In this document: positions 1 to 8,058 of the stretch, piece after piece
Layout of the letters: the number at the start of each line of letters is the position of its first letter
Numbering within the stretch: position 1 is the first letter of the stretch
The notes under the pieces: generated by a model
Seen by the model: the letters and a program-made list of their open reading frames with translations, nothing else
Database searches by the model: none
What the model was told of the DNA's origin: nothing
From: an uncultured Candidatus Competibacteraceae bacterium
GTDB taxonomy: Bacteria; Pseudomonadota; Gammaproteobacteria; Competibacterales; Competibacteraceae
NCBI GenBank assembly: GCA_937960715.1
Contig: CALGOO010000043.1
Coordinates: forward strand, 1-11,252
DNA length: 11,252 nt
Reading direction: 5' to 3'
Position numbers and translations under genes: made by a program

Positions 1-681
1 CCGCATCCACGCCCCCCCACGCCGGCCGCCGCCGAACCCCCGGCGCCGCCCGCGCCAGCCATCGCCGAACCAACGGGACCGGATGCCGCGGCTCTAATAC
101 AGGCCTTTCTAAAAAGCGCGGGCTTGCCCCACGCGCGGCCGCCCGCGGAACGGTGGCTTGAAATCGCGGCCAACCTCGGGGCGATCTTTCGCGAAACCGT
201 GCAGGGGTTGACGGACATCCTGCTCGCCCGCGGCGACGTCAAGGGAGAATTCCGGCTGGATCGGACCACGATCGGCCCGACCGAAAACAACCCGCTCAAG
301 ACGCCGCCCGGTCAGCCGCCACTCGGCCCGGAAGAGATCATGACCCTGCTCCTGATCCGCCAGAAGAACGCCTACATGTCGCCGGTACAGGCCGTGCGCG
401 AAGGGTTCAAGGACATCAAGGATCACCAGGTGGCGGTCTGGGCGGGCGTCCAGACCGCTCTAAATCGTCTGCTGGAGCGGTTCGACCCGAACAACCTGGA
501 AACCCGCTTGCAACAGACCGTGCTCGACAGCATCCTACCCGCCAGCCGCAAGGCCAAGTATTGGGACCTGTTCACCAGCGAATACGAGGCCATCGCCCGG
601 GAAGCCGAGGATGATTTCAACGAACTGTTCGGTCGTGAATTCGCCCGCGCTTACGAGGAGCGGCTGCGCGCGCGCCGTTGA
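1..681 (+). CDS. tagH: TagH/Fha, T6SS-associated FHA-domain protein (3' part only)
   Basis: The reading frame is open from the first base to the TGA at 679-681, so the start and the N-terminal FHA domain lie upstream of the window. The 226 visible residues begin with a Pro/Ala-rich linker (about residues 1-27), followed by the conserved C-terminal domain of T6SS FHA proteins. Recognisable blocks are EFRLDRTTIGPTENNPLK (83-100), the AYMSPVQAVREGF segment, RKAKYWDLF, and the closing EAEDDFNELFGREFARAYEE (201-220). Proteins of this family act in the cytoplasm as scaffolds that recognise phosphothreonine through the FHA domain and promote assembly of the apparatus. In Pseudomonas HSI-I, fha1 stands at the same end of the tssJ-tssK-tssL-tssM-tagF-pppA gene run, which supports the call. 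An internal TTG at 124 could be read as a start, but the family domain is already under way there, so I treat the gene as truncated by the window edge. The FHA domain itself is not visible. Confidence 0.88.
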   Translation, partial: PHPRPPTPAAAEPPAPPAPAIAEPTGPDAAALIQAFLKSAGLPHARPPAERWLEIAANLGAIFRETVQGLTDILLARGDVKGEFRLDRTTIGPTENNPLKTPPGQPPLGPEEIMTLLLIRQKNAYMSPVQAVREGFKDIKDHQVAVWAGVQTALNRLLERFDPNNLETRLQQTVLDSILPASRKAKYWDLFTSEYEAIAREAEDDFNELFGREFARAYEERLRARR

Positions 682-709
682 CCCCGAACCTTCAAATCCC
701 GCGCATCTT

Positions 710-726
710 CCGCCGTTCGGCGGTTT
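710..726 (+). other. Small GC hairpin in the tagH-tssK gap
   Basis: CCGCCG (710-715), a TT loop and CGGCGG (718-723) form a perfect 6-bp stem, or a 5-bp stem with a four-base loop. Only three T residues follow. It starts 28 bp after the tagH stop. It could be a weak attenuator or an mRNA processing site, but the T tract is too short to call it an intrinsic terminator. Confidence 0.3.
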
Positions 727-745
727 GAGTGCTAGGATTTTAACC

Positions 746-796
746 ATGACGATTCGACATCCGAATAACGCGCCGCAACGAGCGACACCGCCATGA
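746..796 (+). CDS. Possible 16-codon leader ORF translationally coupled to tssK
   Basis: An ATG at 746 opens a short frame, MTIRHPNNAPQRATPP, that ends with TGA at 794-796. That stop overlaps the tssK ATG (793-795) in an ATGA junction. AGGA at 734-737, eight bases upstream, is a plausible ribosome binding site and looks better than anything directly before tssK. The peptide resembles no family I know, has no lipobox and is not a remnant of TssJ. It may serve only to deliver ribosomes to tssK by coupled re-initiation, or it may be chance. What I see is the overlap and the Shine-Dalgarno-like bases; translation is inference. Confidence 0.28.
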   Translation: MTIRHPNNAPQRATPP

Positions 797-2145
797 GTTG
801 GTATAGCAAGGTCGTTTGGTCCGAGGGGATGTTCCTGCAACCCCAACACTTCCAGCAGCAGGACCGCCACACCGAAGCCCTGGTTCGACAATCCTGCGAT
901 TCCCTGCGTCCCTACGGCTGGGGCGTGGCGCACCTGGCCCTGGATCGGGAGGCCCTGGCCTTGGGCAAGATCGCCATCACCGCCGCCCGGGGCCTGTTGC
1001 CCGACGGCACGCCCTTCAACATTCCCGACCACGATCCGCCGCCGGCTCCGCTGGAGGTCGGCGCCGACGCGCGCAATATTCGGGTGCTGCTGGCCCTGCC
1101 GCTGCGGCGCGTCGGCATGGCGGACGTGGAGCGCGGCGGCCAGACCGACACCGCCGCCCGCTATCGGGCCATGGCCGGCGAGGTGCGCGACAACAATATG
1201 GACACCGCCAACAACAGCGCCTTCATCGAAGTCGGCGAACCCCGCCTGCGGCTATTCCTCGATACCCGCGACTTCGGCGAATACACCACCATCGGGGTGA
1301 CCCGGGTGCTGGAAAAACGGCCCGATCAGCGGGTGATCGTCGATCCCGACTATCTCCCGCCCTGCCTCGACTGCCGGGGAGCACCGGCCCTGGCCGGGTT
1401 CGTCACCGAGGTGCTGGGTCTGTTGCACCAGCGTGGCGACGCCCTGGCCGACCGGGTGGCGGGCGCGGGCACGGCGCGCGGCGCCAGCCTGGACATCGCC
1501 CAGTTCCTGCGCCTGCAAGTCGTCAACCGCTTCGAGCCGCTGTTCGCCCATCTGGCGGCCATGCGCAACCTGCACCCGGAGAGCTTTTACCAGATTGCCC
1601 TGCAACTGGCCGGCGAAATGGCCACGTTCACCGACAAGGTCAAGCGTCGGCCACCGATCTTCCCGGCCTACGACCACGACGATCCGCAAAAAACCTTCGG
1701 CCCCCTGATGACCGAACTGCGCCGCTCGCTCAGTCTGGAGGAAGTGGACGCGGCGATCCAGATTCCCATCGAGGAACGCCAGTACGGCATCCGGGTGGCG
1801 ATCATCACCGACCGCGAGCGCCCGCTCCTCACCAAGGCCACGTTCATCCTGGCGGTTCGCGCCGACATGGCGACCGATCTGCTGCGCGCCCGTTTCCCCA
1901 CCCAGGTCAAGATCGGACCGGTGGAACGCATCGCCCAGTTCGTCAACCACCATCTGCCCGGCATCGGCGTCAACGCCTTGCCGGTGGCGCCGCGGGAAAT
2001 CCCCTATCGCGCCGATTTCACCTATTTCCGGCTCGACCGCAGCAGCGAATTCTGGAAACAGATTCTCAACTCCGGCGGCTTCGCCTTCCACGTCGGCGGC
2101 GAATTTCCGGGCATGGAGATGACGTTCTGGGCTATCAAAGAGTGA
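793..2145 (+). CDS. tssK: TssK, T6SS baseplate protein (VasE/ImpJ family)
   Basis: This 450-residue protein has the family's usual length and its diagnostic N-terminus, with SKVVWSEGMFLQPQHFQQQD around residues 5-24. The C-terminal third contains the region around RFPTQVKIGPVERIAQFVN and the closing FPGMEMTFWAIKE block. TssK is a cytoplasmic trimer of the T6SS baseplate. Its N-terminal part binds the wedge proteins and its C-terminal head contacts the cytoplasmic domains of TssL and TssM, docking the baseplate on the membrane complex. The ATG at 793 puts the family N-terminus at residue 1. Only a weak AACGAG (777-782) precedes it, so translation may be coupled to the small frame that ends at 796. 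The stop is 14 bp before tssL. The protein looks complete, with no frameshift. Unlike the usual order, no tssJ precedes it. Confidence 0.97.
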   Translation: MSWYSKVVWSEGMFLQPQHFQQQDRHTEALVRQSCDSLRPYGWGVAHLALDREALALGKIAITAARGLLPDGTPFNIPDHDPPPAPLEVGADARNIRVLLALPLRRVGMADVERGGQTDTAARYRAMAGEVRDNNMDTANNSAFIEVGEPRLRLFLDTRDFGEYTTIGVTRVLEKRPDQRVIVDPDYLPPCLDCRGAPALAGFVTEVLGLLHQRGDALADRVAGAGTARGASLDIAQFLRLQVVNRFEPLFAHLAAMRNLHPESFYQIALQLAGEMATFTDKVKRRPPIFPAYDHDDPQKTFGPLMTELRRSLSLEEVDAAIQIPIEERQYGIRVAIITDRERPLLTKATFILAVRADMATDLLRARFPTQVKIGPVERIAQFVNHHLPGIGVNALPVAPREIPYRADFTYFRLDRSSEFWKQILNSGGFAFHVGGEFPGMEMTFWAIKE

Positions 2146-2159
2146 CCGAGTAGCGAACC

Positions 2160-3530
2160 GTGACCATCGACGATCCGTTTGCCCCCTCCAACGGCGACGA
2201 GGACGGCGGACGCACCATCATCCGGCCGGCGCCCGGCGGTCGTCGCTCCGGCCCGAGCCCCGGGCCCGAGCCGGCTCCCCGCCCATCCGATCCGCCACCG
2301 ACCGAAGCGCCCGTCAATCTACCGGCCGGCGTCGGCCTGAATCCGCTGGAGGCAGCCGCCGCCCCCCTGCTCAGCCTGATCATGCGGCTGAAGAACACCC
2401 CGACCCATCCCGACCCCGAGCGGCTGCGGGCCAAGATGATCGAGGAGATCAAGGCCTTCACCAACAACGCCCGCAACCAGGGCATCCACGAGAAAGTCGT
2501 GTTCCGGGCTCGCTATGTACTTTGCACCACCCTCGACGAAGTGGTGCTCAACACGCCCTGGGGCCGGGCCAGCGAGTGGAGCGAGACCAGCCTGCTGATC
2601 ACCTTCCACAACGAAACCTGGGGTGGCGAAAAATTTTTCGAACTGCTCGACGCCATCATTCCCGACCCGCGTAAGAACCTGCACCTGCTGGAACTGATGT
2701 ATCTGTGCCTGGCGTTCGGCTTCCAGGGCCGCTATCGGCTCCTGGACAACGGCCGCGGCCGACTGGACGAGCAGCGCGAGCGCGCCTACAACGCCATCCG
2801 CACCGCCCGAGGCGAGTTCGAGCGGGAGCTGTCCCCGCACTGGCGCGGCGTCGTCAACCAGCGCAACCCCCTGAGCCGCTACGTCCCCCTGTGGGTGGTG
2901 GCGGCGGTGGCGGCGGCCCTGCTGCTGCTGGCCTACGCCATTTTCAACTGGCTGCTCAACAATGCCTCCGATCCGGTGCTCGCCGAGCTTGGCAAAATCC
3001 GCGGCGACACCGTGGCGATGGTGCGGCGCGGCGGCGTCCCCGTCGTCGCGGCCGCGCCGCCCAAGGCCAACGCCGGTCTGGCCCAGGTCGCGCAGAACCT
3101 GCGCACCTTCCTTGAGCCGGAAATCCGCCAAGGACTGGTTGCAGTGCTGGAGGAAGCCGACCGGACCACGGTGCGTATTCGCGGCGACGGCCTGTTCGAT
3201 TCCGGCAAGGCCGAGGTCAAGCCGGCGTTTTACGAATTGCTGCAACGACGCATCGGCACCGAGCTGAACAAGGTTCAGGGCCGAGTGCTGGTGACCGGCC
3301 ACACCGACAACGTTCCGATTCGCACCCTGCAATTCCCCTCCAACTGGCATTTGTCCAAGGCCCGCGCCGACAGCGTGGTGAAAATCCTGGCCGTCCACAG
3401 CGCCACGCCGGGCCGCTTCATCGGCGAGGGCCGGGCCGACACCGAACCTCTCGCCGCCAACGACACCCCGCAGGGGCGGGCGCAGAATCGGCGCGTCGAC
3501 ATCATCCTGCTGGCCCAGGTGACACGGTAG
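2160..3530 (+). CDS. tssL: TssL, DotU/IcmH-family T6SS inner-membrane protein with OmpA-like C-terminal domain
   Basis: This 456-residue protein has four parts. First is a Pro-rich, flexible N-terminus (1-55) containing GGRTIIRPAPGGRR (16-29). Next is the cytoplasmic DotU-type helical domain (about 60-235), with the typical FLEVVLNTPWG-like segment LDEVVLNTPWG and the WGGEKFFELLD motif. One membrane span follows (about 243-263, PLWVVAAVAAALLLLAYAIF). Last is a periplasmic OmpA/MotB-like peptidoglycan-binding domain (about 335-456), with GHTDNVPI (380-387), NWHLSKARADSVV and GRAQNRRVDI. TssL forms the inner-membrane part of the T6SS envelope complex with TssM and receives TssK from the cytoplasm. 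The OmpA domain makes this a specialised TssL that can hold the cell wall without a separate TagL. The GTG start at 2160 has little Shine-Dalgarno signal and lies 14 bp after tssK, so coupled translation is likely. Thr19 in the N-terminal motif is a candidate phosphorylation site. Confidence 0.96.
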   Translation: MTIDDPFAPSNGDEDGGRTIIRPAPGGRRSGPSPGPEPAPRPSDPPPTEAPVNLPAGVGLNPLEAAAAPLLSLIMRLKNTPTHPDPERLRAKMIEEIKAFTNNARNQGIHEKVVFRARYVLCTTLDEVVLNTPWGRASEWSETSLLITFHNETWGGEKFFELLDAIIPDPRKNLHLLELMYLCLAFGFQGRYRLLDNGRGRLDEQRERAYNAIRTARGEFERELSPHWRGVVNQRNPLSRYVPLWVVAAVAAALLLLAYAIFNWLLNNASDPVLAELGKIRGDTVAMVRRGGVPVVAAAPPKANAGLAQVAQNLRTFLEPEIRQGLVAVLEEADRTTVRIRGDGLFDSGKAEVKPAFYELLQRRIGTELNKVQGRVLVTGHTDNVPIRTLQFPSNWHLSKARADSVVKILAVHSATPGRFIGEGRADTEPLAANDTPQGRAQNRRVDIILLAQVTR

Positions 3531-3535
3531 GGATC

Positions 3536-6500
3536 ATGAAGAAGATTCTGAGCATTCTCAAAAATCCCTGGCTGATCGGCGTCACCGGCTTTCTGGCGGT
3601 CGCCGGCCTGATCTGGTATCTGGGACCGCTGATCGCCGTCGCCGGACAAACGCCGCTCGCCTCCGACCTGGGTCGCGTCGGCACCATCATGACCGTCGGC
3701 GGCATGTATGCGCTGTATCAGCTCTTCTACTACATCGACACGCTCAGGCGGAACCGCGACATGCTGGCCGATCTGGCCGGGCAAGCGGGACGGGTCGGTC
3801 AGGGCGGCGGCTCCGGTCCGGCGGGTCCGACAGGGGGCGGAGGCGGGGGCGACGACGAGGCCGCGCGCGAGCAACGGAAAAAGAAGAAGGAAGAAGAAGC
3901 CGCCTCGTCCGAGGAAATTTCCACGCTCAAGCAGGGGCTGGACGAGGCGCTGGCCGTCCTCAAGAAAGCCCGGCTGGGCGGCAAAACGGGTCGCACGCAG
4001 TATCTCTACCAATTGCCGTGGTACATCATCATCGGCCCGCCCGGCTCCGGCAAGACCACCGCGCTGATCAATTCCGGTCTGCGCTTCCCGCTGGGCGCCG
4101 GCAAGGTGCGCGGCGTGGGCGGCACCCGCAACTGCGACTGGTGGTTCACCGACGAAGCCGTGCTGCTCGACACCGCCGGCCGCTACACCACCCAGGACAG
4201 CCACGAGGAGGTGGATCGGGCGGCCTGGCGCGGTTTTCTGGAGCTGCTCAAGAAACATCGCAAGCGTCGGCCCATCAACGGCGCCTTCATCGCGATCAGC
4301 CTGTCCGACCTGATGCAGCAAAGCGAGGACGAGCGTTCCGCCCAGGCGCTGGCCATCAAGCAGCGGGTGCAGGAATTGCACGAACAGTTCGGCATCCGTT
4401 TCCCGATCTACGTGCTGTTCACCAAGGCCGATCTGATCGCCGGCTTCATCGAGTTTTTCGGTGATCTGGGTCAGGAGGAGCGGGCGCAGGTCTGGGGCAT
4501 GACCTTGCCGATGGACGACCCGACCCAGCCGGAAGGCGTGGTCGAACACTTCGTCGGCGAGTTCGAACTGCTGGAACAGCGTCTGAATGATCGGCTGGTG
4601 GCGCGCCTGCAGGAAGAGCGCGATCCCCAGCGGCGCGACCTGATCTACACCCTCCCCAAGCAGTTCGCCTCCCTAAGGCAAGTCGCCGAGCGGTTTCTCA
4701 AGGAAGTGTTCCGGCCCAGCCGGTTCGAGGAGCGCGTCCTGTTGCGTGGGGTGTACTTCACCAGCGGCACCCAGGAAGGAACGCCCATCGACCGGCTGAT
4801 GAGTTCGCTGGCCACCACCTTCGGGCTGAACCGGCAACTGCTCAGCACCTTTTCCGGCAAGGGCCGCAGTTACTTCATCACCCGGACCCTGCGCGACGTG
4901 GTGTTTCCGGAAGCCGAGATCGCCGGGACCAATCTGCGGGTGGAGCGCTGGCGGGCCTGGATTCAGCGCGGCGCCTACGCCGCCGCCCTGCTCGTGACCG
5001 CGACGGCCGCCCTGCTGTGGCTGACCAGCTACGCCCGCAACGAAATGTACGTGCGCGCGGTGGAAAAACAGCGGCTGGAAGTGAATCAGCTCATCAAGGC
5101 GCTCTCGCCCGACCAAACCGATCCGGCCGCCGCCCTGGCCCTGCTCGACGCCGCCCGCGCCATTCCCGGCGGCTACGCCGACCGCGACGCCGGCAGCCCC
5201 TGGCTGATGGGCTTTGGCCTGTATCAGGGCGACAAGCTGGGCGGCGAGGCGCGGGCCATCTACCAGCGATTGCTGCTGCAAGCCCTGCTGCCCCGCATCA
5301 TCCTGCGCCTGGAGGAGCGGCTGCGGCAAAACCCCAACAATCCCGGCTACCTGTACGACACCCTCAAGATCTACCTGATGATGGACGACCCCGAGCGCTT
5401 CGACCCCAAGGCGGTCAAGGGCTGGATGGCGCAGGAATGGCAGACCAACCTGCCCCGCGCCATCAGCCGGGAGCAGCGCGACCAGTTGTCGGCGCACCTG
5501 GACGCGCTGCTGGAACAGGCGCCGCTGAAATCGCCGATCGCGCTGGACAACGGGCTGATCCAGAGCAGCCGGGCCGTACTCAACCAGGTTCCCCTCTCGC
5601 AGCGAATTTATGAGCGCGTCAAGCAAAACCAGCGCACCGCCGGCAATCCGGCCGACATCGGCCTGACCCTGGCCGCCGGCCCCGACGCGCCGCGCGCGCT
5701 CGAGCGCAAAAGCGGCCAGCCGTTGAACAGCGGCGTTCCCGGCCTGTATACCCACAAGGGCTATTACCAGTTTTTTCTGAGCGAAAACTCGAAACTGGTC
5801 GGTCAATTGGCCGACGAAAGCTGGATCCTGGGCGCGGCGGTTCAAGTAGCCGACAATCCGGCCGACCGGCAGCGCATTGCCGACGAGGTGTGCCGTCTCT
5901 ACTTCGGCGATTACCTGCGGCAATGGCAGGACCTGCTGGCCGATGTCCAGTTCAAAGGCTTCGACAATCCGAACGCCGCGCTCGACCTCCTGCAAGTGTT
6001 GTCCCAGCCGGCCTCGCCCCTGCGCGCGCTGCTCGAAACCGTGGTCCGGGAGCTGGCGCTGGATCGGCCGCCGCCGCCGGCGCCCGAGGCCGGCAAACCG
6101 CCGCCGGACAAGTCGCTGACCGACAAGATCGCCGGCATCCTCGGCAAACCCGACGCGCCGGCCGGCGGCCCCGCGATCCAGCCCTGCGCTCCCGATCCGC
6201 GCCTGCTGGGCCTCGGCGCCCAGTACCAGCGTGAAATCAACGGTCCGGAGGGCGCGATTCCGCCCATCGACAAGACGCTGTCCGCGCTCAACGACCTCTA
6301 CGGTCACCTGAACGCCATGGTCCGCGCCCGGGAAACCAGCGCCGATGGAACCCTGCCGCAAAGCCTCAAGGATCAAATCGGCGCGGTCGTCAGCCAGATC
6401 CAGGTCGACGCCACCCGCAAACCGCCGCCCTTCAACACGTTGCTCAACAAACTGGCCCTGGACAGCGCCGATATTGTCCGCAGCCCGCGCGACCGGTTGA

Positions 6501-7303
6501 ACGCCCAATGGAAAGCGGCCCAAATCGCCGCTTTTTTTCAGGACAATCTGAACGGCCGCTATCCCATGGCGCGCAGTTCGATTCAGTGGAGCGGCGCCGG
6601 AACCGGCGCCGCTCCCGCGGCTTTGCCGGCGAACACCATCCAATGGGTCGGGCAAAACTCCGGCGTCAGCGTCAACCGGTCGCTGGCCGCGCCGCCAGAC
6701 GCCGCGCTGGCCGCCTTCGGTCGGTTCTTTGGCCCAAACGGGTTGATGGATCGCTTCTTCAAGCAGTCCCTGCAACCCTACGTGGATACTTCATCAGGCG
6801 TCTGGCGCTGGCGCGGCCCGACCGGTCCGGAGCAAAGCATCACCCCGGAAGCCCTGCAAGCCTTTCAGCGCGCCGCCGCCATCCGCGACGCCCTGTTCGC
6901 CGGTAATAGCCCGACCCCGGTGATCCGCTTTCAACTGGTCCCGCTTGAACTGAGCGGCGACGCCAACCAGGTCGTGCTCGGCGTGGACGGTCAAACGCTG
7001 ACCTACAGCGCCGGCCAGGCGGTTCGCGTCGCCGACCTGCAATGGACCGGCGCCTCCGGCCAGGCGCGACTCGAATTCCTGCCGCCGGTCGCCGGCAGCC
7101 CCTCGCAGCTCAGCGAAACCGGCCCCTGGGCCTGGTTCAAGCTTCTCGACCAGGCGCAAATTCAACCGGCCGGATCGGGGCAATTCCGGGTGACGTTTCA
7201 ACTGGGCGGCCAGCAGGTCGGTTACGAACTGCGCACTCCCGGCGGCGTCAACCCGTTTCGTTTACGGGAACTGGAGGGTTTCCGGTGTCCGGAACAGCTT
7301 TGA
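3536..7303 (+). CDS. tssM: TssM, IcmF-family T6SS membrane-complex protein
   Basis: This 1255-residue, apparently intact protein has the usual family length. Two membrane spans lie near the N-terminus (about 12-36 and 48-67). Next comes a linker with a Gly run (100-105) and a charged KKKK/EEE stretch (115-121). The cytoplasmic GTPase-like domain carries a Walker A GPPGSGKT (167-174), DTAGRY (212-217) and TKAD (296-299). A third span (about 481-498) leads into a large periplasmic IcmF-related region and the C-terminal domain ending GVNPFRLRELEGFRCPEQL. TssM spans the periplasm and normally meets the TssJ lipoprotein with its C-terminal part; no tssJ is seen in this window. The complete Walker A motif suggests that nucleotide binding is retained, a feature not shared by all TssM proteins. 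The ATG lies 5 bp after the tssL stop, with AGGGA (3529-3533) very close to it. The last 19 bases overlap tagF. Confidence 0.97.
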   Translation: MKKILSILKNPWLIGVTGFLAVAGLIWYLGPLIAVAGQTPLASDLGRVGTIMTVGGMYALYQLFYYIDTLRRNRDMLADLAGQAGRVGQGGGSGPAGPTGGGGGGDDEAAREQRKKKKEEEAASSEEISTLKQGLDEALAVLKKARLGGKTGRTQYLYQLPWYIIIGPPGSGKTTALINSGLRFPLGAGKVRGVGGTRNCDWWFTDEAVLLDTAGRYTTQDSHEEVDRAAWRGFLELLKKHRKRRPINGAFIAISLSDLMQQSEDERSAQALAIKQRVQELHEQFGIRFPIYVLFTKADLIAGFIEFFGDLGQEERAQVWGMTLPMDDPTQPEGVVEHFVGEFELLEQRLNDRLVARLQEERDPQRRDLIYTLPKQFASLRQVAERFLKEVFRPSRFEERVLLRGVYFTSGTQEGTPIDRLMSSLATTFGLNRQLLSTFSGKGRSYFITRTLRDVVFPEAEIAGTNLRVERWRAWIQRGAYAAALLVTATAALLWLTSYARNEMYVRAVEKQRLEVNQLIKALSPDQTDPAAALALLDAARAIPGGYADRDAGSPWLMGFGLYQGDKLGGEARAIYQRLLLQALLPRIILRLEERLRQNPNNPGYLYDTLKIYLMMDDPERFDPKAVKGWMAQEWQTNLPRAISREQRDQLSAHLDALLEQAPLKSPIALDNGLIQSSRAVLNQVPLSQRIYERVKQNQRTAGNPADIGLTLAAGPDAPRALERKSGQPLNSGVPGLYTHKGYYQFFLSENSKLVGQLADESWILGAAVQVADNPADRQRIADEVCRLYFGDYLRQWQDLLADVQFKGFDNPNAALDLLQVLSQPASPLRALLETVVRELALDRPPPPAPEAGKPPPDKSLTDKIAGILGKPDAPAGGPAIQPCAPDPRLLGLGAQYQREINGPEGAIPPIDKTLSALNDLYGHLNAMVRARETSADGTLPQSLKDQIGAVVSQIQVDATRKPPPFNTLLNKLALDSADIVRSPRDRLNAQWKAAQIAAFFQDNLNGRYPMARSSIQWSGAGTGAAPAALPANTIQWVGQNSGVSVNRSLAAPPDAALAAFGRFFGPNGLMDRFFKQSLQPYVDTSSGVWRWRGPTGPEQSITPEALQAFQRAAAIRDALFAGNSPTPVIRFQLVPLELSGDANQVVLGVDGQTLTYSAGQAVRVADLQWTGASGQARLEFLPPVAGSPSQLSETGPWAWFKLLDQAQIQPAGSGQFRVTFQLGGQQVGYELRTPGGVNPFRLRELEGFRCPEQL
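7273..7278 (+). promoter_or_regulatory. Ribosome binding site of tagF inside tssM
   Basis: GGAGGG lies within the last codons of tssM, six bases before the GTG at 7285. It is one of the strongest Shine-Dalgarno sequences in the T6SS part of the window and decides the tagF start in favour of 7285 over any upstream start in the same frame. Confidence 0.7.
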
Positions 7304-8055
7304 CCGCCACCGCGTCCTTGCCCGGCTTCTTTGGCAAGTTGCCCAGCCGAGGCGATTTCATCGGCCGCCAGCTGCCCAAGACCTTCGTCGCGCCCTGGGA
7401 TGCCTGGCTCCAGGACGCCATTGCCCACAGTCGCGCCCAGATGGGCGAGGATGTCTGGCGTGAATACTACCGGGTCAGCCCGATCTGGCGGTTTGCCCTG
7501 GGGCCTGGTCTGTGCGGCGCGGATGCCTACGCCGGCATCATGATGCCGAGCATGGATCGGGTGGGACGCTACTACCCCCTGGTGATCGCGGCGCCGCTGG
7601 CGCCGGGCGGGCCGCTGCTCGCGTTGCCCAGCGCCAGCGAGGCCTGGTTCCAGCAGGCCGAGCAACTGGCGCTGGCCGCGCTGGAGCGCGACGACCTGGA
7701 CCTGGACGCTTTCAGCCACCATGTGGCGGCTCTGGGCGCGCCAACGATGCCCACCCTGAAGGCCGTCGGTGGCAACGCCTGGTACTGCCCCCTGCCGGAA
7801 TCGCTGGATCTGGCGCGGGCGGCGCCGACGCTGGCGATCCATTTGTTGCGCCGCGCCTTCCCCCAGCCGAGCCTGTGGTGGACCGAGGGGTCCGAATGGA
7901 TCGCCCGCTGCCTGCTGATTTGCGCGGGCCTGCCGCCGGCGACCGGTTTCGCGGCGCTGCTGCGCGGGGAATGGCGCCAGTCGGGCTGGAACGAACCATC
8001 ATTCGCCGACGCCGCCGATTCGGCGGGTGGGCCGATGACCGCCGAGGAGACATAA
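7285..8055 (+). CDS. tagF: TagF, T6SS post-translational regulator (ImpM family)
   Basis: The protein is 256 residues long from a GTG at 7285. The frame is open further upstream inside tssM, but GGAGGG at 7273-7278 and the family N-terminus (LPGFFGKLPSRGDFIGRQL, residues 12-30) fix this start. Further family marks are MMPSMDRVGRYYPL (86-99) and WWTEGSE (198-204). TagF is a cytoplasmic repressor of T6SS assembly in the Pseudomonas HSI-I and Agrobacterium systems. It acts through the FHA protein and independently of threonine phosphorylation. The gene overlaps tssM by 19 bp and is followed after 3 bp by pppA; in Agrobacterium TagF and PppA are fused in one polypeptide, so this adjacency fits. 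The protein appears complete, with a short tail of low conservation after about residue 235. Its target, TagH, is encoded in the same gene run. Confidence 0.93.
   Translation: MSGTALTATASLPGFFGKLPSRGDFIGRQLPKTFVAPWDAWLQDAIAHSRAQMGEDVWREYYRVSPIWRFALGPGLCGADAYAGIMMPSMDRVGRYYPLVIAAPLAPGGPLLALPSASEAWFQQAEQLALAALERDDLDLDAFSHHVAALGAPTMPTLKAVGGNAWYCPLPESLDLARAAPTLAIHLLRRAFPQPSLWWTEGSEWIARCLLICAGLPPATGFAALLRGEWRQSGWNEPSFADAADSAGGPMTAEET
8044..8049 (+). promoter_or_regulatory. Ribosome binding site of pppA at the tagF 3' end
   Basis: GAGGAG overlaps the last codons of tagF and lies nine bases before the pppA ATG at 8059. It supports that start and close co-expression of tagF and pppA. Confidence 0.6.
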
Positions 8056-8058
8056 CCC

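Noticed and set aside
727..745. Promoter directly upstream of tssK
   Set aside because: TTGAGT and the AT-rich TAGGATTTTAA are close together, but no -35/-10 pair with 16-18 base spacing and no sigma-54 GG-N10-GC site could be made out.
816..2153. Open frame of about 445 codons overlapping tssK on the + strand in another frame
   Set aside because: Its translation is dominated by Arg, Pro, Gly and Ala without motifs, while the other frame encodes a full TssK.
4673..6775. Long open frame of about 700 codons on the minus strand inside tssM
   Set aside because: It lies antisense to a clear TssM coding sequence, has no recognisable domain and has the composition expected of a GC-rich antisense frame.
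7042..7284. Longer tagF starting inside tssM upstream of 7285
   Set aside because: The upstream translation is Arg/Pro-rich shadow sequence of tssM; the ribosome binding site at 7273-7278 and the family N-terminus support the GTG at 7285.
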